From the NCBI RefSeq assembly GCF_020966755.1, contig NZ_JAJKFT010000002.1, forward strand, positions 434,001-498,000: 64,000 nucleotides of DNA, in the 5' to 3' direction. This document shows, piece by piece, positions 8,908 through 17,366 of the stretch. The notes under the pieces were generated by a model. It was given only the letters and a program-made list of their open reading frames with translations. It ran no database searches and was not told the DNA's origin. Numbering within the stretch: the first letter of the stretch is position 1; every line of letters begins with the position of its first letter. The position numbers were made by a program, and so were the translations under genes. This DNA comes from Blastopirellula sediminis. GTDB lineage: Bacteria; Planctomycetota; Planctomycetia; Pirellulales; Pirellulaceae.

Positions 8908-10245
8908 CTACACGTCGACGTCGAGCCCCAGCGCGAGCAGCGAATGTTTCGTTTCCCGCAGCGAGCGATGGCAGATCCCGTTGATCCCTAGCGCTCGGGC
9001 GATCTCCACGAACATCGGACGATCGTCGACATAGGCGATTTGCTTCGGCTGGGCGTGGGCGACGTCCATCGCCAGGCGATACATTTCGACATCCGGCTTC
9101 CGCAGATGGACGAAGCAGGACGAAATGAAGCAGTCGAAGAGATTGCCGAGCTGGAAGTTTTTGATCCGATACTCGTTCAGCTCGCGTCCTTCGTTGCTGA
9201 CCGCGATCACGTGCAGGCGATTCTTCTTTTTGACGGCGGTCATGAACTCCAACATCTCCGGCAGTTCCTGAGACTGGTTGAGCATGAACTCTTGGAAGTC
9301 ACGACGGCTGAACGTTCGCTGTTGATAGAAGACGACGCGATCGAGGTACTCGTCCAGACTCAGCCGCCCGGTTTCGAGCTTGTCGAACGTGAGGTGATGT
9401 CGTTCGTCAAGCTGTGCGTAGTCGAGGTGAAATTCCTTCGCGGCCAGGATGCGGGCGTTGTGATCCCAACCGTTGGTCAGCAGCACGCCGCCGATATCGA
9501 GGAACAGCGTCGTGATCTTATTGTCCGATTCGCCGGTATGTCGGATAACGCGAGGAGCTTCCCGCTCTTCCACTCGTAGCGAGGCGCCGCCGATCGATTG
9601 ATCCCACATGCGGAACCCGCCGAGGAAGGCGTTGTTGTTGTTCCCCAGGGTCGTGTTCGGCGGTGGTTCGTCGACCAGACGCGCGTTGCCGCCGCCAAGA
9701 ATCACATACTCCGCTTCGAGCGCCGCTTTCAGCAGTTTGACCACTTCCAGCACGGTGGCGCGCCATTTCTTTTTGCCGAGCCGCTCCAGCCCACGCACGC
9801 CGATGTAATCTTCGAATGTTTTGCTGTTCTTGAAGGGAAGGTGCGCGAGTTCCATCGGCTGCAAGATGCCGTCGACGATCATCGCCGAACCGAGTCCGGT
9901 TCCCAGACCCAGGAAGAGCATCCGCCCGCCGTGGTAGTCCCCCATCGCCTGCATCGCGGCGTCGTTGGTCATCTTGGTCGGCTTGCCGAGCGCCGCTTCA
10001 AAATCGAACCCGACCCAACCTTTGCCCAGGTTATGCGGTTCGCGGAAGATCTTGCCCTGGACGACCGGAGTGGGAACGCCGATCGAAATGACGTCATATT
10101 CCAGGTCGGCCGTCTTCTCTTTGACCCCTGCGACCATTTGCTCCGGCGTCAGATCGGGGCCGGACGGAAAGGCTCGCTTTTCGTCGATCGCCGTGGTGAG
10201 CATTTTGACATTGGTGCCGCCGACGTCGATGGTCAAGATAATCAT
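8908..10245 (-). CDS. ROK-family glucokinase fused to a HAD-superfamily hydrolase
   Basis: This 445-residue protein joins two enzymes. Residues ~1-235 are a ROK/polyphosphate-glucokinase-like sugar kinase: phosphate loop IDVGGTNVKMLTT, catalytic Asp in MTNDAAMQAMGDY, LFLGLGTGLGSAMIVDG and adenine-site VILGGGNARL. The CxCGxxGC zinc motif of many ROK proteins is absent, as in PPGK-type kinases. Residues ~246-445 form a HAD subfamily IA phosphatase: motif I LFLDIGGVLL (Asp250), motif II VIAVSNEG, motif III Lys in LRKPDVEMY and motif IV YVDDRPMF. Motif I with Gly two residues after the nucleophile resembles the glucose-1-phosphatase YihX (DLGNV). A kinase and a sugar-phosphate phosphatase in one chain suggests handling of glucose phosphates near the glucoamylase; the substrates are inferred. 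There is no frame break at the junction. Confidence 0.85.
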   Translation of the reverse strand: MIILTIDVGGTNVKMLTTAIDEKRAFPSGPDLTPEQMVAGVKEKTADLEYDVISIGVPTPVVQGKIFREPHNLGKGWVGFDFEAALGKPTKMTNDAAMQAMGDYHGGRMLFLGLGTGLGSAMIVDGILQPMELAHLPFKNSKTFEDYIGVRGLERLGKKKWRATVLEVVKLLKAALEAEYVILGGGNARLVDEPPPNTTLGNNNNAFLGGFRMWDQSIGGASLRVEEREAPRVIRHTGESDNKITTLFLDIGGVLLTNGWDHNARILAAKEFHLDYAQLDERHHLTFDKLETGRLSLDEYLDRVVFYQQRTFSRRDFQEFMLNQSQELPEMLEFMTAVKKKNRLHVIAVSNEGRELNEYRIKNFQLGNLFDCFISSCFVHLRKPDVEMYRLAMDVAHAQPKQIAYVDDRPMFVEIARALGINGICHRSLRETKHSLLALGLDVDV

Positions 10246-10367
10246 GATGTCCCTTCAATGCGATTCACGACCGAGCTTCCAAATTCTACCGAAAACCTGC
10301 CGTGATACGCCATTGCTATTCGCTGCGAAAGGGGAGGCGAAAAGAAGAATAACTCACCGACGCTCGT

Positions 10368-11018
10368 TTACGCCTGCCCCACGCTTCCCCACGCGAGTCC
10401 GAGCGTAAACGCGATAAGATGAGCAATGTCTGCGGACAGATCTGGCTCGTTTTTTCCCACGAAAAATAGGCTCCGCACGATCCGGAGCGCCAGATAGAGC
10501 GCTACGATCCCGATGAAGGGCGCTGAAAAGCCGCTCAAAGAAAGTACGGCGCCAAAGCATCCGTAGTAACCGGCCGAAGGCCCGACATCGTGCGTTAAAT
10601 GGAGAGCGTTTCCGAGCGGATGCCGGAAGAAGCGGAGCGGAGCGATAATCGCCGCCGATTCGATCAGTAGCGTCGCCACATGAATCGCGAAAAAGAAGAC
10701 CGCCGTCCGCGTGGCGCCGTAGATCCATTCCAGCCGTCCGACAAAGACCGCCGTCGCTAGCAGCGACGCGTAAAATCGCCAGCCGCCGACGGTCATGAAG
10801 ATCGAGGAAAAGATCCGCCGCCACTCAAAGCCCAAAAGATGTCGGGGAGCGTACCCGTAATCGCGTAAATCGTCCTCGCCGATCGCACCGCGATGCGTGT
10901 TGGTCCAGATCGCAGTCCCCACCAGCGCCGCGAGCAGCGTCAGCGTGAACGGCAAGCGAAGCGGCGGCATGTCGGAATTGGCGAGCAGCAGGAGCGACAC
11001 AGGGCTTAATGCGTCCAT
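10368..11018 (-). CDS. Rhomboid-family intramembrane serine protease
   Basis: A 216-residue polytopic membrane protein with about six hydrophobic helices. The rhomboid nucleophile motif appears as GPSAGYYGCFGAV (Ser148; the usual form is GxSG) in the fourth helix region, and the partner His200 lies in ADIAHLIAFTLGLAWG in the last helix. WR residues in the first loop (EWIYG region) fit the family loosely. The ATG at 11018 overlaps the 3' end of the mtfA-like gene by 13 bases, which implies translational coupling; a second in-frame ATG at 10970 is possible. Active-site Ser and His are both present, so it is probably a functional protease. The substrate is unknown. Confidence 0.8.
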   Translation of the reverse strand: MDALSPVSLLLLANSDMPPLRLPFTLTLLAALVGTAIWTNTHRGAIGEDDLRDYGYAPRHLLGFEWRRIFSSIFMTVGGWRFYASLLATAVFVGRLEWIYGATRTAVFFFAIHVATLLIESAAIIAPLRFFRHPLGNALHLTHDVGPSAGYYGCFGAVLSLSGFSAPFIGIVALYLALRIVRSLFFVGKNEPDLSADIAHLIAFTLGLAWGSVGQA

Positions 11019-11779
11019 CGCAGCGGATCTTGGCGGTAATAAGTGCGGAGCACGTCGTACAGGCCAGGATCGTGCGTTGAGAGCGGTTTGGGCGTCTGGA
11101 AGAACGCCTCGGACAAGACGGCGAAGAACTCCGCCTCGTTGGTGGCGCCGTATCGGTCGACAAGTGGCCGATGACCGGTTTGGCAGTCATGCACCTGTTG
11201 CTCGTAGGCGCGGCGGAAGTTGGCGATCCACGCTTCCGCTTGCTCCTTCGTCTCCATCGGCGGAATGCCGTCGGCGACGCTGCAGTTGAGCATGTCGAGC
11301 TGATGGGCGAACTCGTGAATCACCAAGTTGCGGGCATGGTTGGGGCTCTGAGATCCTTCGAAGACGTCCGGCAACGACAAAATGACTGGACCGCGATACC
11401 AGGCTTCTCCTAGTCGATCGGACTGCGTCGACATCACGATGCCGCCGGTCGCAACCTGCGATTCGGCCCGATAGGCCGCAGGGTAGATCAGGACCGACAT
11501 CACCTTGTCGAAATACTCTTCCCCCAACCCCAAGGTCATCAAGCCGACCTGAGCGGCGACCGCCACTTTGGAGATGTCATTCAGCTCCAAACCGTTGCAC
11601 CCTTCCCAATTCTTCTCGGCGAACAAAATCGCGATCGAGTGCTGCAGTTTCTCACGCTCCTGGGCATTGAGCGCCGGATATTGCCACAGGTGAGCTGCGA
11701 CGAACGCCTTCCAATCGTCAGGAAAGGGCTGCCCCTTGATCCTGTCGCGCGACCGTCGTTTCAACCAGGAAAAAAACAT
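11006..11779 (-). CDS. mtfA: MtfA-type zinc metallopeptidase (M90 family)
   Basis: This is about 257 residues long and resembles E. coli MtfA, a cytoplasmic zinc peptidase that also binds the glucose repressor Mlc. The zinc motif HEFAH (His155-Glu156-His159) is followed by QLDMLN, and a downstream Glu ligand lies in TNEAEFFAVLSEAFF. The N-terminal part WLKRRSRDRIKGQPFPDDW and LLAxKxWEG-like segment (FAEKNWEGCNGLELND) match the family. The ATG at 11779 (MFFSWLKRR) is preferred over an upstream TTG at 11797. It forms an overlapping pair with the rhomboid gene. The link to glucose signalling known for E. coli cannot be assumed here, although sugar-kinase and glucoamylase genes are nearby. Confidence 0.88.
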   Translation of the reverse strand: MFFSWLKRRSRDRIKGQPFPDDWKAFVAAHLWQYPALNAQEREKLQHSIAILFAEKNWEGCNGLELNDISKVAVAAQVGLMTLGLGEEYFDKVMSVLIYPAAYRAESQVATGGIVMSTQSDRLGEAWYRGPVILSLPDVFEGSQSPNHARNLVIHEFAHQLDMLNCSVADGIPPMETKEQAEAWIANFRRAYEQQVHDCQTGHRPLVDRYGATNEAEFFAVLSEAFFQTPKPLSTHDPGLYDVLRTYYRQDPLRWTH

Positions 11780-12003
11780 CCGATGATCCCGACTCAACTG
11801 TTTGGCTTGCAGTTTTCGACTCGACTTATGATCCCCCCTGGTCCCGGCGCCGTAAAGCGGGGCGAACGGTACGACTCGCTTCGATTGGACCGGGCTGGAA
11901 GGGCGATTTCAATTTGATCGTCGAATCGGGGACTCAATCTTGACGCCCCTTGCGTCATCACTCAAACTAGCGGCATGCAAGAACCATTCGGGTGGCAAGG
12001 CGC

Positions 12004-13410
12004 ATGCGCGGTTGTTTTCTCTTGATTGTCGTTCTCTCGCTCCTATGCGGTGGGGACATGGTATGCGCCGACGCGTTTTCGCCGATCATTCGTTCGCTTC
12101 CCCCCAAGCTGAAAGAGGCTTTGCCGAGTCCGCAGCCGATCGGCGTCGACGATGCGGGGCCAAAGTTGGTGGGGATCCGCCGCTGGAAAAACGCTAGCGG
12201 CGAGTTTTCGACGTTGGCTTCGCTGGAAGGAATCGAAGCGGGAAAGATCCAGCTGAAGAAGGAAGATGGCCAGCTGATCAGCATCGACGCGCGACAGCTC
12301 CACGAAGAGGACCAACGCTTTCTGCGCGAGACGTGGTCTCTTTCGCCGACCGATAAGATCCACCTTGGCGTGATCGCGCCCGACGAGTTGACGGAGATGG
12401 CCGATGGATGCCATCGGGCCGGCGACGCGCTCGCTCTGTACGAAGCGTTCCTCGAAGCCCCCAATCTCGAAGACGCTCTTCGTCCGCAGCTGCAACTTCG
12501 GATTGTCGACCTCAAACAGGCGGCCGAGCTTCAGCAGGTAAAGCTGAACAGTCGGTGGGTCTCGACCGGAGAATGGAATCAGGCGCGCCAGCGGCAGATT
12601 CGAATGCTCAGCGACGCCGAACGGACCCACAATCCGCAACAATCGCAGGAATTCAAAACGGCGATCGAGCGCGCCGCTCGCGAAGTTCCGGAGAACGTGC
12701 ACCCCAGCTTCTTGCTCGGCGTCTATCACATCCAAGTCTCCCGACTGCCGAAATACGCCATCATCGAACTCAATCGGTGCGAGCGTAGTTTGCTCGCTCG
12801 GCAGCAGTCGCTAGCGCCGTTTGAAAAGGCGAATCTCGTCGCCGTCAATCACAACCTCTCGGTCGCCCATTTGCGCAGCGGCAATGTCGCGACCGCGATC
12901 GCTTGCATGACTCGCCTGCGTGAGTATGGCGTCGTGCCGGTCGAAACGGTGCAGAATATTCGCCGCATGATCTGGCTGGCCGATACCGCCGAACAAAAGG
13001 GAATGGCTCGCGGAACAGGCGTTCTGTCGACCCGGCAGCGCGGGCAGCTGCTCGACATTATCGCCGAGGCGCCGACCAGCTCGCAGAATTATCAGCGCAG
13101 CTGGAAACTGATGAGCTACGTCGAGAGCGTCCCGAGCGACGATTGGCGCGATTCCGAGCGATGGGAGATGGCGCCCAGTTCGCTCCTCTCTTTCGAAGAC
13201 GACTGGTGCCTGGCTTGTTACGGCGCCGGGAAGGTGTCGTGCCCCGTCACCGGTTGTTCCGGCGGGACGGTCCGCAGCTACACGCGAACCGTCACCCAGA
13301 CGGCGAACGGTCCGATCATTCACGACACGCCGACCCGTGCCCCCTGCAAGAATTGCCGCGGCACCGGCGGGGTCGATTGCCCGATGTGCATCAACGGCAA
13401 ATTCAGGTAG
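12004..13410 (+). CDS. Secreted protein with C-terminal DnaJ-type zinc fingers
   Basis: I do not recognise this 468-residue protein as a named family. ATG 12004 (MRGCFLLIVVLSLLCGG) begins a clear signal peptide; an in-frame GTG at 11992 would add four residues. A small SH3/SHD1-like segment (about 55-105) reads FSTLASLEGIEAGKIQLKKE and IDARQLHEEDQRFL, as in planctomycete SHD1 domains. A helical middle of about 280 residues looks TPR-like (NLVAVNHNLSVAHLRSGN). The C-terminus has cysteine clusters of DnaJ central-domain type: CLACYGAGKVSCPVTGC starting at Cys402 and CKNCRGTGGVDCPMC starting at Cys448. These CxxCxGxG patterns bind zinc in DnaJ. The gene converges on the J-like operon 10 bases away, which may be more than coincidence. 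Confidence 0.75.
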   Translation: MRGCFLLIVVLSLLCGGDMVCADAFSPIIRSLPPKLKEALPSPQPIGVDDAGPKLVGIRRWKNASGEFSTLASLEGIEAGKIQLKKEDGQLISIDARQLHEEDQRFLRETWSLSPTDKIHLGVIAPDELTEMADGCHRAGDALALYEAFLEAPNLEDALRPQLQLRIVDLKQAAELQQVKLNSRWVSTGEWNQARQRQIRMLSDAERTHNPQQSQEFKTAIERAAREVPENVHPSFLLGVYHIQVSRLPKYAIIELNRCERSLLARQQSLAPFEKANLVAVNHNLSVAHLRSGNVATAIACMTRLREYGVVPVETVQNIRRMIWLADTAEQKGMARGTGVLSTRQRGQLLDIIAEAPTSSQNYQRSWKLMSYVESVPSDDWRDSERWEMAPSSLLSFEDDWCLACYGAGKVSCPVTGCSGGTVRSYTRTVTQTANGPIIHDTPTRAPCKNCRGTGGVDCPMCINGKFR

Positions 13411-13420
13411 CGGACCCCAG

Positions 13421-15097
13421 TTAGCGCGGAAGCTTTTCTTCGTGCGCTGCGATCCGCTTGGTCGCCGCCTCTCGCTTGAGGCCGCTCAGCTGGGGCAGGA
13501 TCTTCTGGTAAAGTTCGACCGCGTGATGTTCGATCGCCAACTGCTCCCATTCGTCCCCCCGCGATTGAGAAGCGCTCCACCAGAGACCGGCCGAAGTTTC
13601 AACCCCTTGGACGTCGCCGGTGCGCGTCGCGGATTCGGTTTCGGCGGCCTGCTTTAGTTGTGGGTCCGTTCCGCTGGCCAAATGACTGATTCCGGCCGTC
13701 CAATCATTCTTGTAAAAGCAGAGCCATTCCCCCAGCGTTTGATTCGCTGTGGTCGCTTGCCCGGGATCGTTCAATGCGGATCGCGCCTGGTTTGCGGCGA
13801 CGCTCTGTTCCGCATATTTGTCGAGACGCCGTAGATTGATTTGCGCGATCATGCGGGTATCGGGATCGGCCGTCTGAGCGACGATCCGCCCGACGTCGAC
13901 TGTGAGCTGCTGCCGGAGCGAATAGTCGTCGTCCGCGATCGCGCGCTCCATCAAATCGTAGGAGAACTGGAGCCCTAAATCGGCGCATTCCGAATCAGGC
14001 GAGCCGGCGATCTGATTTATCACCGGCAACTTCAATTTCTGTTCATCCAGCTCATAGCGTTTCAACAACTCCGACGCGGCGATCTCTACCTGCATCGGAC
14101 TCCCCGAATCGAGCGCCATCGCTAGCGCATGCTGATAAAGCACGAACGTGGAGTTCGGATCATCCATCGTCTGGCGAGCGAGTTGAATCCATTGCTGCGC
14201 CAACTGGCGGCTCAGCGCCTGGTCCTCTTTCGCCGCTTTCCGCTGGTCGCCGTACAACTCGTCGAATAACGCCTCCGCCTCGGCCAGCGCGGTACCAGTT
14301 GGCGCTGGTAAGCGACTCGCGGTCGAAGAATTGACGGTCGGACTTGTCGGCAGCGACGACGCGTCGCTCATTTGTGGGATCTTCGGCGGCGTGAATGAGT
14401 TCTGCGCCGGAGGAGCGACGACGTTATTCGGCGTTGAATTCGAATTTGGCTGCGTCGGCTTGGTAGGGGGAACGACCGGCTGTCGCGGGATTTCGATCTT
14501 TTCCCGTTTGGCGACCGGCGCCGGTTTCTTGGCAGGCTCTGGATTCAGGTATGACTTCACGTGCGGCGCCGCCCACAGCGCCAAGAGAATGCCGCATACT
14601 GGGCCTGAGAGGAAAAACAAGGCTCGCAGCCACATCGGCACTCGAACCCGAGCCGGGACCGCGGCAGGAGCTCTGCGGGCCGGCGGAACGCTCGCCGACT
14701 TTGCGGCCGGTTGCGATTGCGGTCGCGGACTGCCGATCGCAAAGACCCCAGAATCGGTAAGGAGCTGGCGATATTCGTCAAATTCAGAAAGCGCCCGGTG
14801 GAGTTGCCGGTCGATCAGGCGTCGATCGTAAGCCGCTTGCCGCTGCGGATCTTGAAGGACGGCGAACGCCTTATTCATCAGGTTGATCACCTGCATGCAG
14901 GCTTCCCCTTCCGGCCCGGCCAACCGCATTTGCAGCTGCTCCATCCGGTACCGCAGGCCGATCTCAAGCCGCTGCCGATCTCGCTCGAAAATTCGTACGC
15001 CCAACAGCGCATAGAGGTGGACCGGCGTCTCCAGCTCAGTAAATCCGAGCCAGGTACGCATCATCTGAATCGATTGAGGAGAAATGCTGGTGCTCAT
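13421..15097 (-). CDS. J-like domain membrane protein, last gene of the J-like operon
   Basis: This 558-residue protein starts at ATG 15097 (MSTSISPQSIQMM), which overlaps the previous stop as ATGA. Residues ~20-90 form a degenerate J-like helical domain: VHLYALLGVRIFERDRQRLE and INLMNKAFAVLQDPQRQAAYD; the HPD motif needed to stimulate Hsp70 is absent. A membrane helix (LRALFFLSGPVCGILLALW) follows a Pro/Ala linker, then a Pro/Asn/Thr-rich extracytoplasmic linker (PTKPTQPNSNSTPNNV) and a helical C-terminal domain of about 300 residues. That domain shares short motifs such as QIAGSPDSECADLGLQFSYDL and ASGTDPQLKQAAETES with the planctomycete family. Function is unknown. The layout suggests an inner-membrane protein with a cytoplasmic J-like head and a large periplasmic part. 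Confidence 0.7.
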   Translation of the reverse strand: MSTSISPQSIQMMRTWLGFTELETPVHLYALLGVRIFERDRQRLEIGLRYRMEQLQMRLAGPEGEACMQVINLMNKAFAVLQDPQRQAAYDRRLIDRQLHRALSEFDEYRQLLTDSGVFAIGSPRPQSQPAAKSASVPPARRAPAAVPARVRVPMWLRALFFLSGPVCGILLALWAAPHVKSYLNPEPAKKPAPVAKREKIEIPRQPVVPPTKPTQPNSNSTPNNVVAPPAQNSFTPPKIPQMSDASSLPTSPTVNSSTASRLPAPTGTALAEAEALFDELYGDQRKAAKEDQALSRQLAQQWIQLARQTMDDPNSTFVLYQHALAMALDSGSPMQVEIAASELLKRYELDEQKLKLPVINQIAGSPDSECADLGLQFSYDLMERAIADDDYSLRQQLTVDVGRIVAQTADPDTRMIAQINLRRLDKYAEQSVAANQARSALNDPGQATTANQTLGEWLCFYKNDWTAGISHLASGTDPQLKQAAETESATRTGDVQGVETSAGLWWSASQSRGDEWEQLAIEHHAVELYQKILPQLSGLKREAATKRIAAHEEKLPR

Positions 15098-15390
15098 TGC
15101 GGCAGGTTCGCTTGACTGACGAGCCACTGGTCGTAAGCGGCGCGACCGACGGGATCGGAAAGGGCGTAGTAGGCGCCATGCAAAATGGCGTTGGCGCGGG
15201 CGAGTGCATCGCCGGTCGCTCCGACTTGCGCCAGTTGTTGACGGCGGATGTCGTATCCTTGGGTGATGGCGGCCGCGCTGGTTTCGAACGCGCGAACGCC
15301 CAGCCAACGATAATAGTCGGCCGGCAATTCCATCGGCGTGATTCCGAACCAGGCGGCGATTTGAGGGTCGTAGATTTCCATAGATTCCAT
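15094..15390 (-). CDS. Small soluble J-like protein (98 aa)
   Basis: A short protein beginning MESMEIYDPQIAAWFGI. Its ATG overlaps the preceding stop (TAATG) and its own stop overlaps the next start (ATGA), so it is translationally coupled on both sides. Nearly the whole protein is one degenerate J-like domain: LPADYYRWLGVRAFETSAAA, then ARANAILHGAYYALSDPVGR and AAYDQWL. It has no membrane segment and no HPD motif. It resembles the N-terminal domains of its operon partners, so it may pair with them in the cytoplasm. This is inference; no activity can be assigned. Confidence 0.75.
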   Translation of the reverse strand: MESMEIYDPQIAAWFGITPMELPADYYRWLGVRAFETSAAAITQGYDIRRQQLAQVGATGDALARANAILHGAYYALSDPVGRAAYDQWLVSQANLPQ

Positions 15391-17141
15391 TAGGGCGCTT
15401 TGGCCGCGGCGTCGATCCGTTGGGTAAGCAGCACTTTGTTGGCGCCGGTTACGTTGGGAAGCGCCCGTTGATACCATCCTGCCGCGTGACGTAACAGGGC
15501 GCCGCGATACTCTTCTCGGACCTTATCCCTGCGCTCCCACCATTCATCCCCAATCGCAATCTGCTTTTCTGGGGTGTCGGCGGGGCCAAGTTCGAGCTGT
15601 GCCCCGTAAGAAAGACCGCCATAGTTGGATTTGGCGAGATACGGAAGTCCGGTCGCCCAGTCGTCATGCAAAAAACAATAAATGAACCCAAGGTCTAGGT
15701 TCGCGCGAAAACTATCCGGATGTCGCCGAAAACGCTTTAGGACACCGGCCAGTTGCGCGCGTTTGGACAGCACTTCGTCGACTTGCTTCACCAGAATTGC
15801 CGCCTCTTGGTGATATTGGTCAAGTTTCCGATCCGCTTTCGCGTAGGTGAGAATGAATTCGAGATATCCTAGGGCTTGTTCCGGCGCCACCGGAATTCTT
15901 TGACGCGCGTTCGAGAGACAATATTCGAACCAGACCAGCCGGTCGACTAACGAAGATTTAGAGTCAACGCGGGTAAACGAGATGTTCTTCACGAGTAGTT
16001 GATACTCTTCATCGTAGGAATCGACGTCATACAAACAGATTCGGACGTAAGTCGCCATTAGCATGTCCGGAACGTTACGTCGATATTTCGAAACATTTTC
16101 GGCAACGTCCAGGATCCCCGCAGCGTCGGCGCCGCTATCTTTAGTTTCCAAGGCGAGCTTGATCGATTCCAAGAAATAATACTGATGTTGATCGTGAGCC
16201 TTGGGACCTTCCACATATTCCTCGAAGATCTTTTTCGCCGAATCTTGACTGCGCTTTAAATCCGCATTGTTCGGAAATGGCCGACGACCACCGGCAGCGG
16301 CCTTCTGCGCCTCCTGAATATAGGGTCGAAATTCGTCGAATTGCATGAGATAGCTGACGAGATCGATTTGCCGATTCGTTGGTTGGAAATCCGCTGTGTC
16401 GATCGGCTTCCAAGTATCCAATTTGGCGACGCTGGCTCCATTGGCTTGTGCCGGCGGCATCGGCGACGTGGGCGTAGTCGTCTGCATCGGTTGAGCCGGA
16501 GGAGTCATGTTCGTCTGCGGCGCGGGGGCTGGCGTCCTCGGCTCTGGCGCGGGTTCCGGCGAATTCGTCTGCGGTTCCGGTGATGGCTTGGAGACCGGCG
16601 AAACGTCGATCGACTTATTCCGAGTCGCAACGGCTTTCGGCAGATCGGCGCGCCCCAACCCGAACGCCTCCGGACGCAAAAACATTACTGTCATAAGCGT
16701 CGTGACGACAAAGAGAATCGCCATCAATCCCAATCTAGTTGCGACCGACGTTTCCTTTCGTTTGGGAGTTGAATTCTCTCTTTTCGGCGTTTTGGAATGC
16801 GGTCGCGGCGGAGTGGATGCGGCAGTCGTCGGCGTAGCCGGCGACTGCCCTGGGGCAGCGGGGCGTACGTGTTGCAGCGCCGCGTCGTAGGCTTCCTTGG
16901 TAGCGCTATTGAGCAGCGTCGTTCGCGCCTGCTGCAACTTGTTGAGCAAGTCGACGCACTGGACGACGTCGGGCCCGCTGATATGCGGCTGCACGCTGGC
17001 GACTTGGCGCTGGTAGGCCGCTTCAATAGCGCCAGGATCGGCGGCAAAAAGCGGAAGATCCAGCAGTCGATAAAACGTTGGCGGGTACTCTGCCGGCGAA
17101 ATGCCCAACAACTTCCATTGGATTGCGGCTTCAGGAGTCAT
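15390..17141 (-). CDS. J-like domain membrane protein, paralogue B (tandem duplicate)
   Basis: This 583-residue protein opens with MTPEAAIQWKLLGISPAEY, nearly identical to the upstream paralogue at 17367-19703. The J-like head (~1-95) contains VQCVDLLNKLQQARTTLL and ends in KEAYDAAL, without HPD. A Lys/Arg/Pro-rich linker leads to a membrane helix (GLMAILFVVTTLMTVMFL), then a Pro-rich linker with PEPAPEPRTPAPAPQ. The C-terminal domain of about 330 residues starts near WKPIDTADFQPTNRQIDLV, matching WEPVDKNDFSPKHDQFDMV in the paralogue. It lacks the ~150-residue middle segment found in the longer copy. Upstream of the ATG is a region also duplicated with the gene. Function unknown; the family is planctomycete-specific as far as I know. 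Confidence 0.75.
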   Translation of the reverse strand: MTPEAAIQWKLLGISPAEYPPTFYRLLDLPLFAADPGAIEAAYQRQVASVQPHISGPDVVQCVDLLNKLQQARTTLLNSATKEAYDAALQHVRPAAPGQSPATPTTAASTPPRPHSKTPKRENSTPKRKETSVATRLGLMAILFVVTTLMTVMFLRPEAFGLGRADLPKAVATRNKSIDVSPVSKPSPEPQTNSPEPAPEPRTPAPAPQTNMTPPAQPMQTTTPTSPMPPAQANGASVAKLDTWKPIDTADFQPTNRQIDLVSYLMQFDEFRPYIQEAQKAAAGGRRPFPNNADLKRSQDSAKKIFEEYVEGPKAHDQHQYYFLESIKLALETKDSGADAAGILDVAENVSKYRRNVPDMLMATYVRICLYDVDSYDEEYQLLVKNISFTRVDSKSSLVDRLVWFEYCLSNARQRIPVAPEQALGYLEFILTYAKADRKLDQYHQEAAILVKQVDEVLSKRAQLAGVLKRFRRHPDSFRANLDLGFIYCFLHDDWATGLPYLAKSNYGGLSYGAQLELGPADTPEKQIAIGDEWWERRDKVREEYRGALLRHAAGWYQRALPNVTGANKVLLTQRIDAAAKAP

Positions 17142-17185
17142 CAGGTTGGTCGGGGCGGCAAGAACGAGACGTCGTACGGAATGGG

Positions 17186-17266
17186 CATGATTTATCTAAA
17201 TCATCTACCAAACGGACGTTTCGGGCAAGTCTTTTAGGGGGGCGTCGCCTGCCGCGTTCGTCTCCC
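17186..17266 (-). repeat. Duplicated upstream region, copy A (promoter of paralogue B)
   Basis: About 80 bases here match 19746-19827 with few differences, including the run TCTTTTAGGGGGGCGTCGCC. It lies 45 bases upstream of the start of the 583-residue J-like protein. Within it, CCAAAC-GGAC-GTTTCG (17208-17223) is an imperfect version of the palindrome in copy B. The leader next to the ATG is also conserved between copies (17142-17160 and 19704-19722). It probably carries the promoter and an operator. Confidence 0.7.
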
Positions 17267-17366
17267 TCCAACCTGTGAATCGGAAAGGGCGAGATGTCGA
17301 CATGCAAAATGACGTTGGCGGCGGCGGATATGCGATTTGTGGGTCTTACGCTTCCACGGAAGTCGT

